DNA from: Micromonospora nigra
GTDB taxonomy: Bacteria; Actinomycetota; Actinomycetes; Mycobacteriales; Micromonosporaceae
Assembly: GCF_900091585.1 (NCBI RefSeq)
Contig: NZ_FMHT01000003.1
Coordinates: 4,517,501-4,581,500, forward strand
DNA: 64,000 nucleotides
Direction: 5' to 3'
In this document: positions 1-8,778 of the stretch, in pieces
How the letters are laid out: every line of letters starts with the position of its first letter
How positions within the stretch are numbered: position 1 is the first letter of the stretch
Position numbers and translations under genes: made by a program
The notes under the pieces: model-generated
The model's database searches: none
Seen by the model: only the letters and a program-made list of their open reading frames with translations
Told to the model about the DNA's origin: nothing

Positions 1-469
1 GGTGCCGCTCGGCCGGGTACCAGCCGGTGTCCCGGGCGTCGGGACCGTCAGCCGGGTGGGGTGCCTGGCCGGCGACCGGGTACGGGTCCTGCCCGTGACC
101 GGCGTGACCGTCCGGGTGGTACGGGGCGTGCTCGGACCCGCTGCTCCGGTGGCCGGTGGTGTCGGCGCGACCAGCACCGTGCCACCGCGACGCCGCCTGT
201 TCGTCGGCGGTCCACTGGGCGGTGGCCCGGTCGTCGGCCGGCCACCGCTGCTCGTCGGCCCGCCACTGGTCGGTGGGCCGGTCGTCGGGCTGCCAACGTG
301 CGGTGGGCTCGTCGCGGTGCCACTGGTCGGCGGGTCGGTCGGGCTCGTCGCCGAACAGGTAGGACGACCGGGGGGCCGGGCGGTCGGTCAGCCACTCCGG
401 GTCCTCGCCCGCCGGCTGCTCCGGGTGTCGGGAGGCCGCCGGGTCGAACGGATCTGTCCAGCCGTACAC
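1..469 (-). CDS. N-terminal part of a disordered, Trp/Asp-rich protein (runs off left edge)
   Basis: The reading frame starts at a GTG at 469, preceded at 8 nt by GGAGG (an upstream in-frame GTG at 484 has no such site), and stays open to the window edge. The protein begins VYGWTDPFDPAASRH and is rich in D, P, W, Q and H. Imperfect repeats of the type ADEQRW / DDRPTDQW occupy roughly residues 45-95. There is no membrane segment or catalytic motif in this part. From memory, some Micromonospora proteins with a long acidic, disordered N-terminus and a C-terminal CAP/SCP domain sit next to smc. That could apply here, but the domain would lie outside the window. Other frames on both strands are open because of GC bias and were discounted; this frame alone has a good ribosome site and natural amino-acid usage. 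Confidence 0.55.
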   Translation of the reverse strand, partial: MYGWTDPFDPAASRHPEQPAGEDPEWLTDRPAPRSSYLFGDEPDRPADQWHRDEPTARWQPDDRPTDQWRADEQRWPADDRATAQWTADEQAASRWHGAGRADTTGHRSSGSEHAPYHPDGHAGHGQDPYPVAGQAPHPADGPDARDTGWYPAERH

Positions 470-610
470 GCCTGTCGCCTCCACGGGTCGGTTGCGGGCC
501 GGGGTGACGCTACGTGCGCGCCGGGAGCCGGAGCAACGTGGCTAAGGAAGAGTTAAGGGGAGTGCGGACGGGTGGGTGGAGTGTTCCGCCGTTCCGGAGC
601 GTAGAGTGAA

Positions 611-624
611 ACTGTCCGGACAGT
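611..624. promoter_or_regulatory. Perfect 14-bp palindrome, candidate operator
   Basis: The sequence ACTGTCCGGACAGT is a perfect 14-bp palindrome. It lies in the 372-bp gene-free interval between the divergent gene starts at 469 (minus) and 842 (plus). Its size and symmetry suit a homodimeric repressor site. No regulator is identified, and nothing else in the interval is recognisable apart from a possible promoter at about 700-729. Confidence 0.35.
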
Positions 625-699
625 GCGTGTCCGCGCCTGGTGGCAGCCCCCCGACAGGTGGTCAGGTGGACGTGGAGATGATCTACGGCCTGCGAAAAC

Positions 700-729
700 T
701 TGACGAAGGAGGGGGTTGCGACTCAATAT
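700..729 (+). promoter_or_regulatory. Possible sigma-70-type promoter for the small coiled-coil gene
   Basis: TTGACG at 700-705 is followed after 18 nt by CAATAT at 724-729. The -35 hexamer is close to consensus; the -10 is weak. This AT-richer patch lies about 110 bp before the gene starting at 842. Confidence 0.3.
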
Positions 730-841
730 GTAGATGTCGCCAGTCGCGCCCAGTCATGCCCAGAATTCGCTGGGAAGGCAGCCGCGTACGAATGGGCGCG
801 CGTTGGCCGGCCCTTCCGGCAGCGCATATCAAGGAGTAGTC

Positions 842-1036
842 ATGGCTAAGGCCCTCTACGGCCACGTAAGCGCGGCGCCCGACCGGCGTCTGCTCGACGA
901 GGTCACCCGACTGCGTGCCCGGGTCCAGTCGCTGGAGTTCGAGATCACGCGGCTGCGTGCCGAGAACGATCGGCTCGCGGCGGCCGCTGCGGAGGCGGAC
1001 GACCTGCTCCGTCTCACCGAGCCCGCGCTGACCTGA
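842..1036 (+). CDS. Small coiled-coil protein, 64 aa
   Basis: The gene starts at an ATG behind an AAGGAG site at 829-834. The protein begins MAKALYGHV. Residues about 15-55 form a regular leucine/valine heptad pattern (LLDEVTRLRARVQSLEFEI, then LRAENDRL), so a parallel coiled coil is likely. There is no signal peptide and no enzyme motif. From memory, short proteins starting MAKALYGHV are conserved next to smc/ftsY in many actinomycetes and have no assigned function. It stands alone, with its own putative promoter. Confidence 0.75.
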   Translation: MAKALYGHVSAAPDRRLLDEVTRLRARVQSLEFEITRLRAENDRLAAAAAEADDLLRLTEPALT

Positions 1037-1108
1037 GACCGCAGGTCGCCGACAACTGAATCGCACCACGTAACGAGCGCGCCGACACGTCATGTGCCGG
1101 CGCGCAGC

Positions 1109-1198
1109 TCTGTCCGGCCCCGTGCGCGGCTCTGTCCGGCCCCCCGTGCGCGGCCCCGCCCGGCCCCGTGCGCGGCCCCGCCCGGCCCCGTGCGCGGC
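1109..1198. repeat. GC-rich tandem repeat, four units of about 22 bp, upstream of smc
   Basis: Four consecutive units end in CCCCGTGCGCGGC: 1109-1130 (22 bp), 1131-1154 (24 bp, two extra C), 1155-1176 and 1177-1198 (22 bp, identical). They fill the centre of the 314-bp interval 1037-1350 before smc. No convincing gene is seen there, although the repeat keeps several frames open. Confidence 0.8.
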
Positions 1199-1350
1199 CC
1201 CGCCCGCGGCCCGTCCACCAGGGCACCGGCCCGGCCGGCGGGGCGGGTCGCGTACCGTGACCTCCCCGGTCAGGGGTTAGTCTGCGGGTTCGCCACCGGG
1301 TCCCCGCAGTCGGCGACGGGTACGGCGGCCACCGGACGAGGATCGAGAAG

Positions 1351-4300
1351 GTGCATCTCAAGAGCCTGACGGTGAAGGGCTTCAAGTCCTTCGCCTCCGC
1401 GACGACGCTGAAGCTGGAGCCGGGCATCACCTGCGTGGTCGGCCCGAACGGCTCCGGCAAGTCCAACGTCGTCGACGCCATCGCCTGGGTGCTCGGCGAG
1501 CAGGGCGCGAAGGCGCTGCGCGGCGGCAAGATGGAGGACGTCATCTTCGCCGGCACCGCCGGCCGGGCCCCGCTGGGCCGGGCCGAGGTGACCCTGACGA
1601 TCGACAACACCGACGGTGCGCTGCCGATCGAGTACACCGAGGTCTCCATCACCCGTCGGATGTTCCGCTCCGGCGAGAGCGAGTACGAGATCAACGGCGA
1701 CACCTGCCGCCTGCTCGACATCCAGGAACTGCTCAGCGACTCCGGCATCGGCCGGGAGATGCACATCATCGTCGGGCAGGGCCGCCTCGACGGCATGCTG
1801 CACGCCAAGCCGGAGGACCGGCGGGCGTTCATCGAGGAGGCGGCCGGCGTCCTCAAGCACCGCAAGCGCAAGGAGAAGGCGCTGCGGAAGCTCGACGCGA
1901 TGCAGACCAACCTCAACCGGCTCACCGACCTCACCGCCGAGCTGCGCCGCCAGCTCAAGCCCCTGGGCCGGCAGGCCGAGGTGGCCCGCCGGGCCGCCGC
2001 GATCCAGGCCAACCTGCGCGACGCCCGGCTGCGCCTGCTCGCCGACGACCTGGCCACCCTGCGCGCCACCCTCGACCGGGAGATCGCCGACGAGACGGCG
2101 GTGCGGCAGCGGCGGGAGCAGGTCGAGGCCGAGCACACGGAGGTCCAGGCCCGCCTCGGCGAACTGGAAGCAGCGCTGGCCGAGGACGCCCCGCTGCTGG
2201 CCGCCGCGCAGGACACCTGGTACAAGCTCTCCGCCCTGTCCGAACGGTTCCGCTCCATCGAACAGCTGGCCCGGGAACGCCTGCGCCACCTCAGTGCCAC
2301 GCCCGACGACGAGCGCCCCGGCCGCGACCCCGACCAGTTGGAGGCCGAGTCGGAGCGGGTCCGCGAGCAGGAGGAGGAGCTGCGCGCGGCCCTCACCGAC
2401 GACCAGATCCGACTTGCCGAGGCCGTCGAACACCGGCAGGAACTGGAACGGCAGCTCGCCGCCGCCGAACGGGAACTGGTGGCCGCCGCGAAGGCGATCG
2501 CGGACCGTCGGGAGGGCCTGGCCCGACTCACCGGCCAGGTCAACTCCGCCCGCGCCCGCACCACCAGTGCCGGGGAAGAGATCGAACGGCTCGCCGCCGC
2601 GCACACCGACGCCATGACCCGCGCCGAGCAGGCCCAGGCCGAGCTGGACGCGGTCGCCGAGCAGTCCACCGAGGCGGACCGCGACAACGCCGACCTCGAC
2701 GCCCGGCACGCCGAGGCGGTGGCCGCCCAGGAGGGGGCGCAGGCCACCGTGCGGTCGCTGACCGACGCCGAGCGGGCCGCGGAGAAGGACGCCGCGAGCT
2801 GGAAGGCCCGGGAGGAGGCCCTTGCGTTGGGGCTGCGCCGCAAGGACGGCGCGGGCGCCCTGCTCGCCCGCGCGGACGAGGTGCCCGGCCTGCTGGGCAG
2901 TCTCGCGGGGCTGCTCACCGTCGCTCCCGGGCAGGAGGCGGCGCTGGCCGCCGCGCTGGGTGGGCTCGCCGACGCGGTGGCCGTCACCGGGGTGGACGAG
3001 GCCGTCGAGGCGATGCGGCTGCTGAAGATCGCCGACGCGGGGCGGGCCGGCCTGCTGGTCGGTGGTCCCGAGGGGCCGGGCATGGTCGGCGGCGCGGACG
3101 CGTTGCGCCCGGCACTGCCCGACGGGGCCCGGTGGGCACCCGACCTGGTCGAGTGCCCGCCACAGATCCGCCCGGCGGTGCACCGGGCGCTGCGCGACGT
3201 GGTGGTGGTCGCCGACCTGGCCGCCGCCGCCGACCTGGCTGCCGGCAACCCGCAGCTGCGTGCGGTGACCCCGGACGGTGACGTGGTCGGGGCGTACGCG
3301 GCGGCCGGCGGCTCGGCGAAGGCACCGAGCTTCATCGAGGTGCAGGCGGCTGTCGAGGAGGCCCGCACCAACCGGCTCGCCGCCGAGCGGACCGCCGCGG
3401 AGCTGCGCGAACAACTGGTCGACGCGCGGGCCGAGGTGGCCGGCGCGAAGGAGGCGGTGCAGCACGCCGCCGCCGCGAAGCGGGAGGCCGAGAGCCACCG
3501 CAACGCCGCCGCGCGGCGACTGGCGGAACTGGGGGCCGCCGCCCGCTCCGCGAAGGCGGAGACCGACCGGCTCGGCGAGTCCCGGTCCCGCGCCGAGGCG
3601 GCCCGGGAGCGGGACCTGACGGCCCTGACCGAACTGGAGGAGCGGCTGCGGTTGGCGGAGTCGACGCCGATCGACGCCGAGCCCTCCACGGAGGAACGCG
3701 ACCAGCTCGCCGCGACGGTGCCCCGCGCCCGGCAGAACGAGATGGAGGTGCGGCTGGCGGTGCGTACCGCCGAGGAGCGGGTCGCCTCGATCGCCGGCCG
3801 GGCCGACTCGCTGCGTCGGCAGGCCGCCGCGGAGCGGGCCGCCCGGGAACGGGTGGCCGCCCGGCGGGCCGCCCGGGCCCGTGGCGCGGGCATCGCGAAG
3901 GCCGTGGCCGGCGGTGCGCGGGAGGCGTTGACCCGGCTCGCGGTCTCCGTCGCGCGGGCCGAGGAGCAGCGCGACGCCGTCGCGCGCGAGCGCGCCACCC
4001 GCGAGGCCGAGTTGCAGGAGGTACGCGGGGCGGCCAAGCGGCTCGGCGCGGAGCTGGAACGGCTGACCAGCCAGGTGCACCGGGACGAGGTGGCCCGCGC
4101 CGAGCAGCGGCTGCGCATCGAGCAGTTGGAGGCGAAGGCGGCCGAGGACTTCGGGCTGGACGTGGAGACCCTGGTCGCCGAGTACGGCCCGACGCAGCCC
4201 GTCCCGCCCACCCCGGCCGACGTGGCCGCCGCCGAACGGGACGGCCTGCCGGTGCCCGAACCGGTCCGCTACGAGCGGCCGGTCCAGGAGAAGCGGGCCG

Positions 4301-4947
4301 CCAAGGCGGAACGGGAGCTGGCCCTGCTGGGCAAGGTCAACCCGCTCGCCCTGGAGGAGTTCGCCGCGCTGGAGGAACGCTTCAAGTTCCTCTCCGAGCA
4401 GCTGGAGGACCTCAAGGCCACCCGGCGGGACCTGCTCACCGTGGTCAAGGACGTCGACGAGCGGATCCTGGAGGTCTTCGCCAGCGCCTTCGCCGACACC
4501 GCGCGGGAGTTCGAGCAGGTCTTCACGGTGCTGTTCCCCGGCGGCGAGGGCCGGCTGGTGCTCACCGAACCCGACGACCTGCTCACCACCGGCGTCGAGG
4601 TGGAGGCCCGGCCGCCCGGGAAGAGGATCAAGCGACTGTCGTTGCTGTCCGGCGGCGAGCGGTCGCTGACGGCGGTGGCGATGCTGGTGGCGATCTTCCG
4701 GGCCCGGCCCAGCCCGTTCTACATCATGGACGAGGTCGAGGCGGCCCTGGACGACGTGAACCTGGGCCGGCTCATCACGCTGCTGGCGCAGCTGCGGGAG
4801 AAGAGCCAGCTCATCGTCATCACCCACCAGAAGCGCACGATGGAAGTCGCCGACGCGCTCTACGGCGTGACCATGCGCGGCGGCGTGACACAGGTGATCA
4901 GCCAGCGGCTCAACCGGGCCGACGACGGGCAGGAGAACAACGAGTGA
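1351..4947 (+). CDS. smc: Chromosome segregation ATPase SMC
   Basis: SMC is the core of the SMC-ScpAB condensin complex that organises and resolves the nucleoid. The 1198-residue length is normal for the family. The N-terminal half-ATPase has Walker A GPNGSGKS at residues 31-38. Long coiled coils flank a hinge at about residues 510-670. The C-terminal half carries the ABC signature LSGGERSL and the Walker B/D-loop YIMDEVEAALDD. The start is a GTG giving MHLKSLTVKGFKSF, the usual beginning. The stop overlaps the next gene by 4 nt (GTGA), so the HAD hydrolase is probably translationally coupled. ftsY lies downstream, as in other actinomycetes. The coiled-coil segments are unusually rich in Ala, Arg and Glu, as expected from the GC content. 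Confidence 0.98.
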   Translation: MHLKSLTVKGFKSFASATTLKLEPGITCVVGPNGSGKSNVVDAIAWVLGEQGAKALRGGKMEDVIFAGTAGRAPLGRAEVTLTIDNTDGALPIEYTEVSITRRMFRSGESEYEINGDTCRLLDIQELLSDSGIGREMHIIVGQGRLDGMLHAKPEDRRAFIEEAAGVLKHRKRKEKALRKLDAMQTNLNRLTDLTAELRRQLKPLGRQAEVARRAAAIQANLRDARLRLLADDLATLRATLDREIADETAVRQRREQVEAEHTEVQARLGELEAALAEDAPLLAAAQDTWYKLSALSERFRSIEQLARERLRHLSATPDDERPGRDPDQLEAESERVREQEEELRAALTDDQIRLAEAVEHRQELERQLAAAERELVAAAKAIADRREGLARLTGQVNSARARTTSAGEEIERLAAAHTDAMTRAEQAQAELDAVAEQSTEADRDNADLDARHAEAVAAQEGAQATVRSLTDAERAAEKDAASWKAREEALALGLRRKDGAGALLARADEVPGLLGSLAGLLTVAPGQEAALAAALGGLADAVAVTGVDEAVEAMRLLKIADAGRAGLLVGGPEGPGMVGGADALRPALPDGARWAPDLVECPPQIRPAVHRALRDVVVVADLAAAADLAAGNPQLRAVTPDGDVVGAYAAAGGSAKAPSFIEVQAAVEEARTNRLAAERTAAELREQLVDARAEVAGAKEAVQHAAAAKREAESHRNAAARRLAELGAAARSAKAETDRLGESRSRAEAARERDLTALTELEERLRLAESTPIDAEPSTEERDQLAATVPRARQNEMEVRLAVRTAEERVASIAGRADSLRRQAAAERAARERVAARRAARARGAGIAKAVAGGAREALTRLAVSVARAEEQRDAVARERATREAELQEVRGAAKRLGAELERLTSQVHRDEVARAEQRLRIEQLEAKAAEDFGLDVETLVAEYGPTQPVPPTPADVAAAERDGLPVPEPVRYERPVQEKRAAKAERELALLGKVNPLALEEFAALEERFKFLSEQLEDLKATRRDLLTVVKDVDERILEVFASAFADTAREFEQVFTVLFPGGEGRLVLTEPDDLLTTGVEVEARPPGKRIKRLSLLSGGERSLTAVAMLVAIFRARPSPFYIMDEVEAALDDVNLGRLITLLAQLREKSQLIVITHQKRTMEVADALYGVTMRGGVTQVISQRLNRADDGQENNE

Positions 4948-5564
4948 GTCGGGAACGCGCCACGGCGCTCCTGGTGGACTTCGACGGCGTGCTGCGCCGC
5001 TGGGACCCGGCGGTGGCCGCCGGGGTCGAGCGGGAGTACGGCCTCACCGAGGGCGTCCTCGGGGAGATCGCGATGTCGTGGGGGCTGCTCCAGCCCGTGC
5101 TGACCGGCCGGGTCAGCCACGCCGGCTGGATGGCCAGCGTCGCCGACGCGTTGATCCCGTCGGTCGGTGACCCGGCGCGGGCCCGCGCGGCGGTCGAGCA
5201 GTGGCAACGCTACCGGGGCGAGGTCGACGCCGACGTGCTGGCGTTCGTCCGGGACGCCCGGGCGGCGGGGATCCGGGTGGGGTTGGGCACCAACGCCACC
5301 GACGTGCTCGATGACGACCTCGCGGCGCTCGGGCTCACCGGCGAGCTGGACGTGGTGGTCAACTCCTCCGTCGTGGGCGTGCACAAGCCGGCGAAGGAGT
5401 ACTTCGAGGCGGCCTGCGCCGCGCTGGAGACCCCGCCGTCGCGGGTGCTGTTCGTCGACGACGAGGACCGGGCGGTGCGCGGTGCCCGGGTCGCCGGCCT
5501 GTCCGCGCACCGCTGGAGCGGGCCGGGCGACCTGGGCTACCTGCGGCGGGCCCTGGCGTCCTGA
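4944..5564 (+). CDS. HAD-superfamily hydrolase, 206 aa
   Basis: This is a probable small-molecule phosphatase of the haloacid dehalogenase superfamily. Motif I is VDFDGVLRRWD near residue 12 (the nucleophile and acid/base aspartates), motif II is GLGTNAT, motif III is the lysine of GVHKPAKEYF and motif IV is LFVDDEDRAV. A helical cap occupies about residues 20-85, as in subfamily IA enzymes. The GTG start overlaps the smc stop by 4 nt, so it is co-translated with smc, though no functional link is known. The substrate cannot be read from the sequence. Confidence 0.85.
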   Translation: MSRERATALLVDFDGVLRRWDPAVAAGVEREYGLTEGVLGEIAMSWGLLQPVLTGRVSHAGWMASVADALIPSVGDPARARAAVEQWQRYRGEVDADVLAFVRDARAAGIRVGLGTNATDVLDDDLAALGLTGELDVVVNSSVVGVHKPAKEYFEAACAALETPPSRVLFVDDEDRAVRGARVAGLSAHRWSGPGDLGYLRRALAS

Positions 5565-5573
5565 ACCACCCAC

Positions 5574-5601
5574 CGGCGAGCGCCGTGGACACCGCTCGCC
5601 G
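5574..5601. terminator. Hairpin between convergent genes
   Basis: CGGCGAGCG at 5574-5582 pairs with CGCTCGCCG at 5593-5601 around a 10-nt loop. It lies between the HAD gene (plus) and the PhoD-like gene (minus). There is no U-tract, which is usual for high-GC actinobacteria. It could serve both directions. Confidence 0.45.
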
Positions 5602-5652
5602 CCGAGCGCCGTCGACGCGGTCCCGGATCAGGTCCGCCACGTGCCCCGGGGC

Positions 5653-7362
5653 TCAGTCGGCGGTGGCGAGCTGCTGCCGGGCCACCTCGCGCAGGTGACC
5701 GTCGGAGGTGGTGCCCTCGATCACCACCTCCGACGCCCGGCCGGAGTGGGTCAGCGTCGCCACCGCGTTGCCGAAGTAGGGGCCGGCCAGCTTCCTCCAC
5801 CGCACCGAGGGGCGGCGCACCCCGGCCGAGCGGGCCAGGGCCCGGGTCACCCCCGACGGGCCGGCCGACCAGCCGAGCCGCATCAGCGGTCGCAGGCCCG
5901 CCGGCACCTGGTTGTGCAAGGGTGAGCAGGTGAGCTGGTGCACCGGGGTGCGGACGGCGGCGTCGGTGAACCGGGCCCGGGCCACGTACGAGTGGTGCAC
6001 GTCACCGGACAACACGCTGATCGACGCCGGGGGCGGGTACGCCGGCCCGGAGCCCTTGCGGTCGTCGGGTGCGCCGGGGGTGCCGCTGCCCAGCCGGGCG
6101 AACAGCGCGCCGAGGGCTTCGAAGGAGCGCCGGAACGCGGCCCAGTGTTCGAGGTCGATCCCGCGGCGCAGCTTCTCGGCCAGCCCGGCGACCCACGGCC
6201 GCCGGGAGTCGGCCAGCTTCTCGTTCCACGACTCGACGTGGTGGATGCCGGGCGGCAGCAGCCAGGGCAGCGAGGAACCGACCACCAGGTGGTCGTAGAC
6301 GCCGTGCGCCCGGTCGAGGAACCAGGCCCACTCGCCCGCCGGAAGCATCGCCCGCCGGGTGGGTTCCAGGACCCGGCTGCACCGGTTGTCGAGCATGACC
6401 AGCCGGGTGCGGCCCAGGTCGAGGGAGTAGCTCCACTGGTACTGCACGGCCCGCCAGCGCTCCGTGTCGTGGGCGAGGTCGGCCTCGGTGTCGACGCGTC
6501 GGCCGAACTCGTGCAGCACGGACGTGGCGTCCCCGGCGGCGGTGACCTTCGCGTACAGGGGGTCGGCGGCGATCTCGTCCGGGTCGAGGTTGCCCAGGTG
6601 CTGGTACACCCAGTAGGAGGCGAGGCCGCTGGTGATCCGCTCGGCCCACCAGGGCTGCTCGCGCATGTCGGCCCGCCAGGAGGCGGAGGTGTTCCAGTCG
6701 TCGATCACCTCGTGGTCGTCGAAGATCATCACGCTGGGCACGGTGGAGAACAGCCAGCGGATCTCCGGGTCCCGCCACGACTCCAGATAGAGCTTGGTGT
6801 ACTCGTCGAAGGTCACCACCTGGGTGGCCGGCGCGCCCTCCGGCCGGCGGCGGCGTCGCTTGAGCAGCCGCCGCACCGTGGGCGAGGTCTCGTCGGCGTA
6901 CACCTGGTCGCCGAGCAGCACCAGCAGGTCGGGCCGGTCGGCGCGCTCGGGCGCGGCCAGCAGCCGGCGGGCGTACGCGTCGAGGGCGTCCGGCGGCAAC
7001 CTGCGGGTGGTGGCGTGCTGGGTGGTCTCCCGACACGAGCCGAAGACCAACCGGACCGGCTGGTCGAGGTCGTCGGCCGTCCGGGTGCGGATCAGGCTGG
7101 GCGGGAACCGCCCGTCGGGCAGCGGCCACACCACCTGGTCGTCGAGCAGCACCTCGTAGCTGGTGGCGCTGCCGGGGGTGAGACCCGCCACGACGACGAG
7201 GGCGTAGTGGTGCTCGTACGCCGAGAAGGTGGGCGCGGAGCCGGTGGCGCCGTCGGCCGTGCGGACGGTCACCACCGCGGGCCCGCTGGTCTCCACCCAG
7301 ACGGTGGCCCGCGTGCCGACGACCCGGCGCAGCAGGGGGCCGATGAGCAGCTCGGCGGGCAT
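5653..7362 (-). CDS. PhoD-like phosphatase / alkaline phosphatase D family, 569 aa
   Basis: This is a metallophosphoesterase of the PhoD family (phosphomonoester or diester hydrolysis). An N-terminal beta-sandwich (about residues 1-120) precedes the catalytic domain. Metal-site motifs are visible: VFGSCRE, VLLGDQVYADE, IFDDHEVIDDWN and the late SGDVHHSYVARA. The ATG start has GGAGG 5 nt upstream. Classical PhoD is exported by the Tat system. Here no twin-arginine signal or hydrophobic N-terminus is present (MPAELLIGPLLRRVVG), so a cytoplasmic or differently exported enzyme is inferred. It is monocistronic and convergent to the smc-HAD pair. Confidence 0.85.
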   Translation of the reverse strand: MPAELLIGPLLRRVVGTRATVWVETSGPAVVTVRTADGATGSAPTFSAYEHHYALVVVAGLTPGSATSYEVLLDDQVVWPLPDGRFPPSLIRTRTADDLDQPVRLVFGSCRETTQHATTRRLPPDALDAYARRLLAAPERADRPDLLVLLGDQVYADETSPTVRRLLKRRRRRPEGAPATQVVTFDEYTKLYLESWRDPEIRWLFSTVPSVMIFDDHEVIDDWNTSASWRADMREQPWWAERITSGLASYWVYQHLGNLDPDEIAADPLYAKVTAAGDATSVLHEFGRRVDTEADLAHDTERWRAVQYQWSYSLDLGRTRLVMLDNRCSRVLEPTRRAMLPAGEWAWFLDRAHGVYDHLVVGSSLPWLLPPGIHHVESWNEKLADSRRPWVAGLAEKLRRGIDLEHWAAFRRSFEALGALFARLGSGTPGAPDDRKGSGPAYPPPASISVLSGDVHHSYVARARFTDAAVRTPVHQLTCSPLHNQVPAGLRPLMRLGWSAGPSGVTRALARSAGVRRPSVRWRKLAGPYFGNAVATLTHSGRASEVVIEGTTSDGHLREVARQQLATAD

Positions 7363-7514
7363 GCGGACCTCCAGGGGTGAGAGTGCTTCGTCCTTACTAC
7401 CCGACCGGCGGTCGCGTCACTGCTGGGTGTGGGCGAGACTACCGTCGCGGTTCTCGCCGGTTCGCCGGGAGCGGTGGCTGAGACGCGGTCGCCGCCATCT
7501 GACAGGATTTCGGC

Positions 7515-8696
7515 ATGACGGAATACCTCCTCATCGCTCTCGCCCTGCTCGGCGTGCTGATCATCGGCGGCATCGGGCTGGTCGTGCCGAAGCTGCGCCG
7601 GCGGCCGGAACCGCCGCTGCCGCGTACGGAGGTCGACACCCGGGCGGAGGAGGACCTGGCCGGCCCGCCGGTGCAGGTGCCGGAGTCCGACCTGTCCACC
7701 GGGATCCTGGTCGAGCCGCCGGTCGTCGCACCCCCGCCCGTGGAGGTGCCCGAGCCCACCGCCGGCCGGCTGGTGCGGCTGCGCTCCCGGCTGTCCCGTT
7801 CCCAGAACGTCTTCGGCCAGGGCCTGCTCGGCCTGCTCAGCCGCGACCGACTCGACGAGGACGTCTGGGAGGAGATCGAGGACAGCCTCATCACCGCCGA
7901 CGTCGGCATCGACGCCACCCGCGAGATCGTCGACCGGCTCCGCGAGCGGACCCGGGTGCTCGGCACCCGCTCCGCCGCCGAGCTGCGTGCCCTGCTCGCC
8001 GCCGAGCTGGTCAACGCCCTCGACCCCGGCATGGACAGGTCGCTGCGGACCATCCCGACGCAGGGCGTGCCGGCGGTGCTGCTCGTGGTCGGGGTCAACG
8101 GCGCCGGCAAGACCACCACCTGCGGCAAGATCGCCCGGGTGCTGATCGCCGACGGCCGGACCGTGCTGCTCGGCGCGGCCGACACGTTCCGCGCAGCCGC
8201 CGCCGACCAGTTGGAGACGTGGGCCGGCCGGGTCGGCGCGGAGACCGTGCGCGGCCCGGAGGGCGCCGACCCGGCCAGCGTCGCCTTCGACGCGGTGAAG
8301 CGCGGCATCGACACCGGGGTGGACACCGTGCTCGTCGACACCGCCGGCCGCCTGCAGAACAAGATCGGCCTGATGGACGAGCTGGGCAAGGTCAAGCGGG
8401 TGGTGGAGAAGCACGGCCCGATCGACGAGACCCTGCTGGTGCTCGACGCCACGACCGGGCAGAACGGCCTGGAGCAGGCCCGGGTGTTCACCGAGGTGGT
8501 CAACGTGACCGGGGTGGTGCTGACCAAGCTCGACGGCACCGCCAAGGGTGGCATCGTGATCGCCGTGCAGCGCAAGCTCGGCATCCCGGTAAAGCTGGTC
8601 GGCCTCGGTGAGGGCCCCGACGACCTGGCCCCGTTCGACCCGGCGCAGTTCGTGGACGCGCTGCTGGGCACCGAGGCCCCCGGCCGGGACGCGTAA
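7515..8696 (+). CDS. ftsY: Signal recognition particle receptor FtsY
   Basis: FtsY is the membrane-side SRP GTPase that receives ribosome-nascent-chain complexes from Ffh. An N-terminal hydrophobic segment (LLIALALLGVLIIGGIGLVV, residues 4-23) could anchor it directly. An acidic and proline-rich A region follows to about residue 85, then the N domain, then the G domain with P-loop GVNGAGKTTT near residue 192, DTFRAAA, DTAGR and TKLDGTAKGG. The ATG start has AGGA 8 nt upstream. The partner gene ffh is 5.5 kb downstream, as in streptomycetes. Confidence 0.97.
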   Translation: MTEYLLIALALLGVLIIGGIGLVVPKLRRRPEPPLPRTEVDTRAEEDLAGPPVQVPESDLSTGILVEPPVVAPPPVEVPEPTAGRLVRLRSRLSRSQNVFGQGLLGLLSRDRLDEDVWEEIEDSLITADVGIDATREIVDRLRERTRVLGTRSAAELRALLAAELVNALDPGMDRSLRTIPTQGVPAVLLVVGVNGAGKTTTCGKIARVLIADGRTVLLGAADTFRAAAADQLETWAGRVGAETVRGPEGADPASVAFDAVKRGIDTGVDTVLVDTAGRLQNKIGLMDELGKVKRVVEKHGPIDETLLVLDATTGQNGLEQARVFTEVVNVTGVVLTKLDGTAKGGIVIAVQRKLGIPVKLVGLGEGPDDLAPFDPAQFVDALLGTEAPGRDA

Positions 8697-8778
8697 CCTT
8701 CCAGTGGCGAGCGACGATCGCGCGTACGCGGGCTGGCGCGACCCGAGCCAGCCGACGCAGCGCCTCGGGAGACCGTAC

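Noticed and set aside
1014..4827. Very long open frames on the minus strand opposite smc (over 1,000 codons)
   Set aside because: They are a consequence of the GC-rich third positions of smc. The encoded sequences are Ser/Arg/Ala or Gly/Leu/Gln-rich with no family likeness, and smc itself is certain.
5938..7380. 480-codon plus-strand frame opposite the PhoD-like gene
   Set aside because: It is Val/Gly/Pro-rich with no motif. The PhoD motifs on the minus strand are complete.
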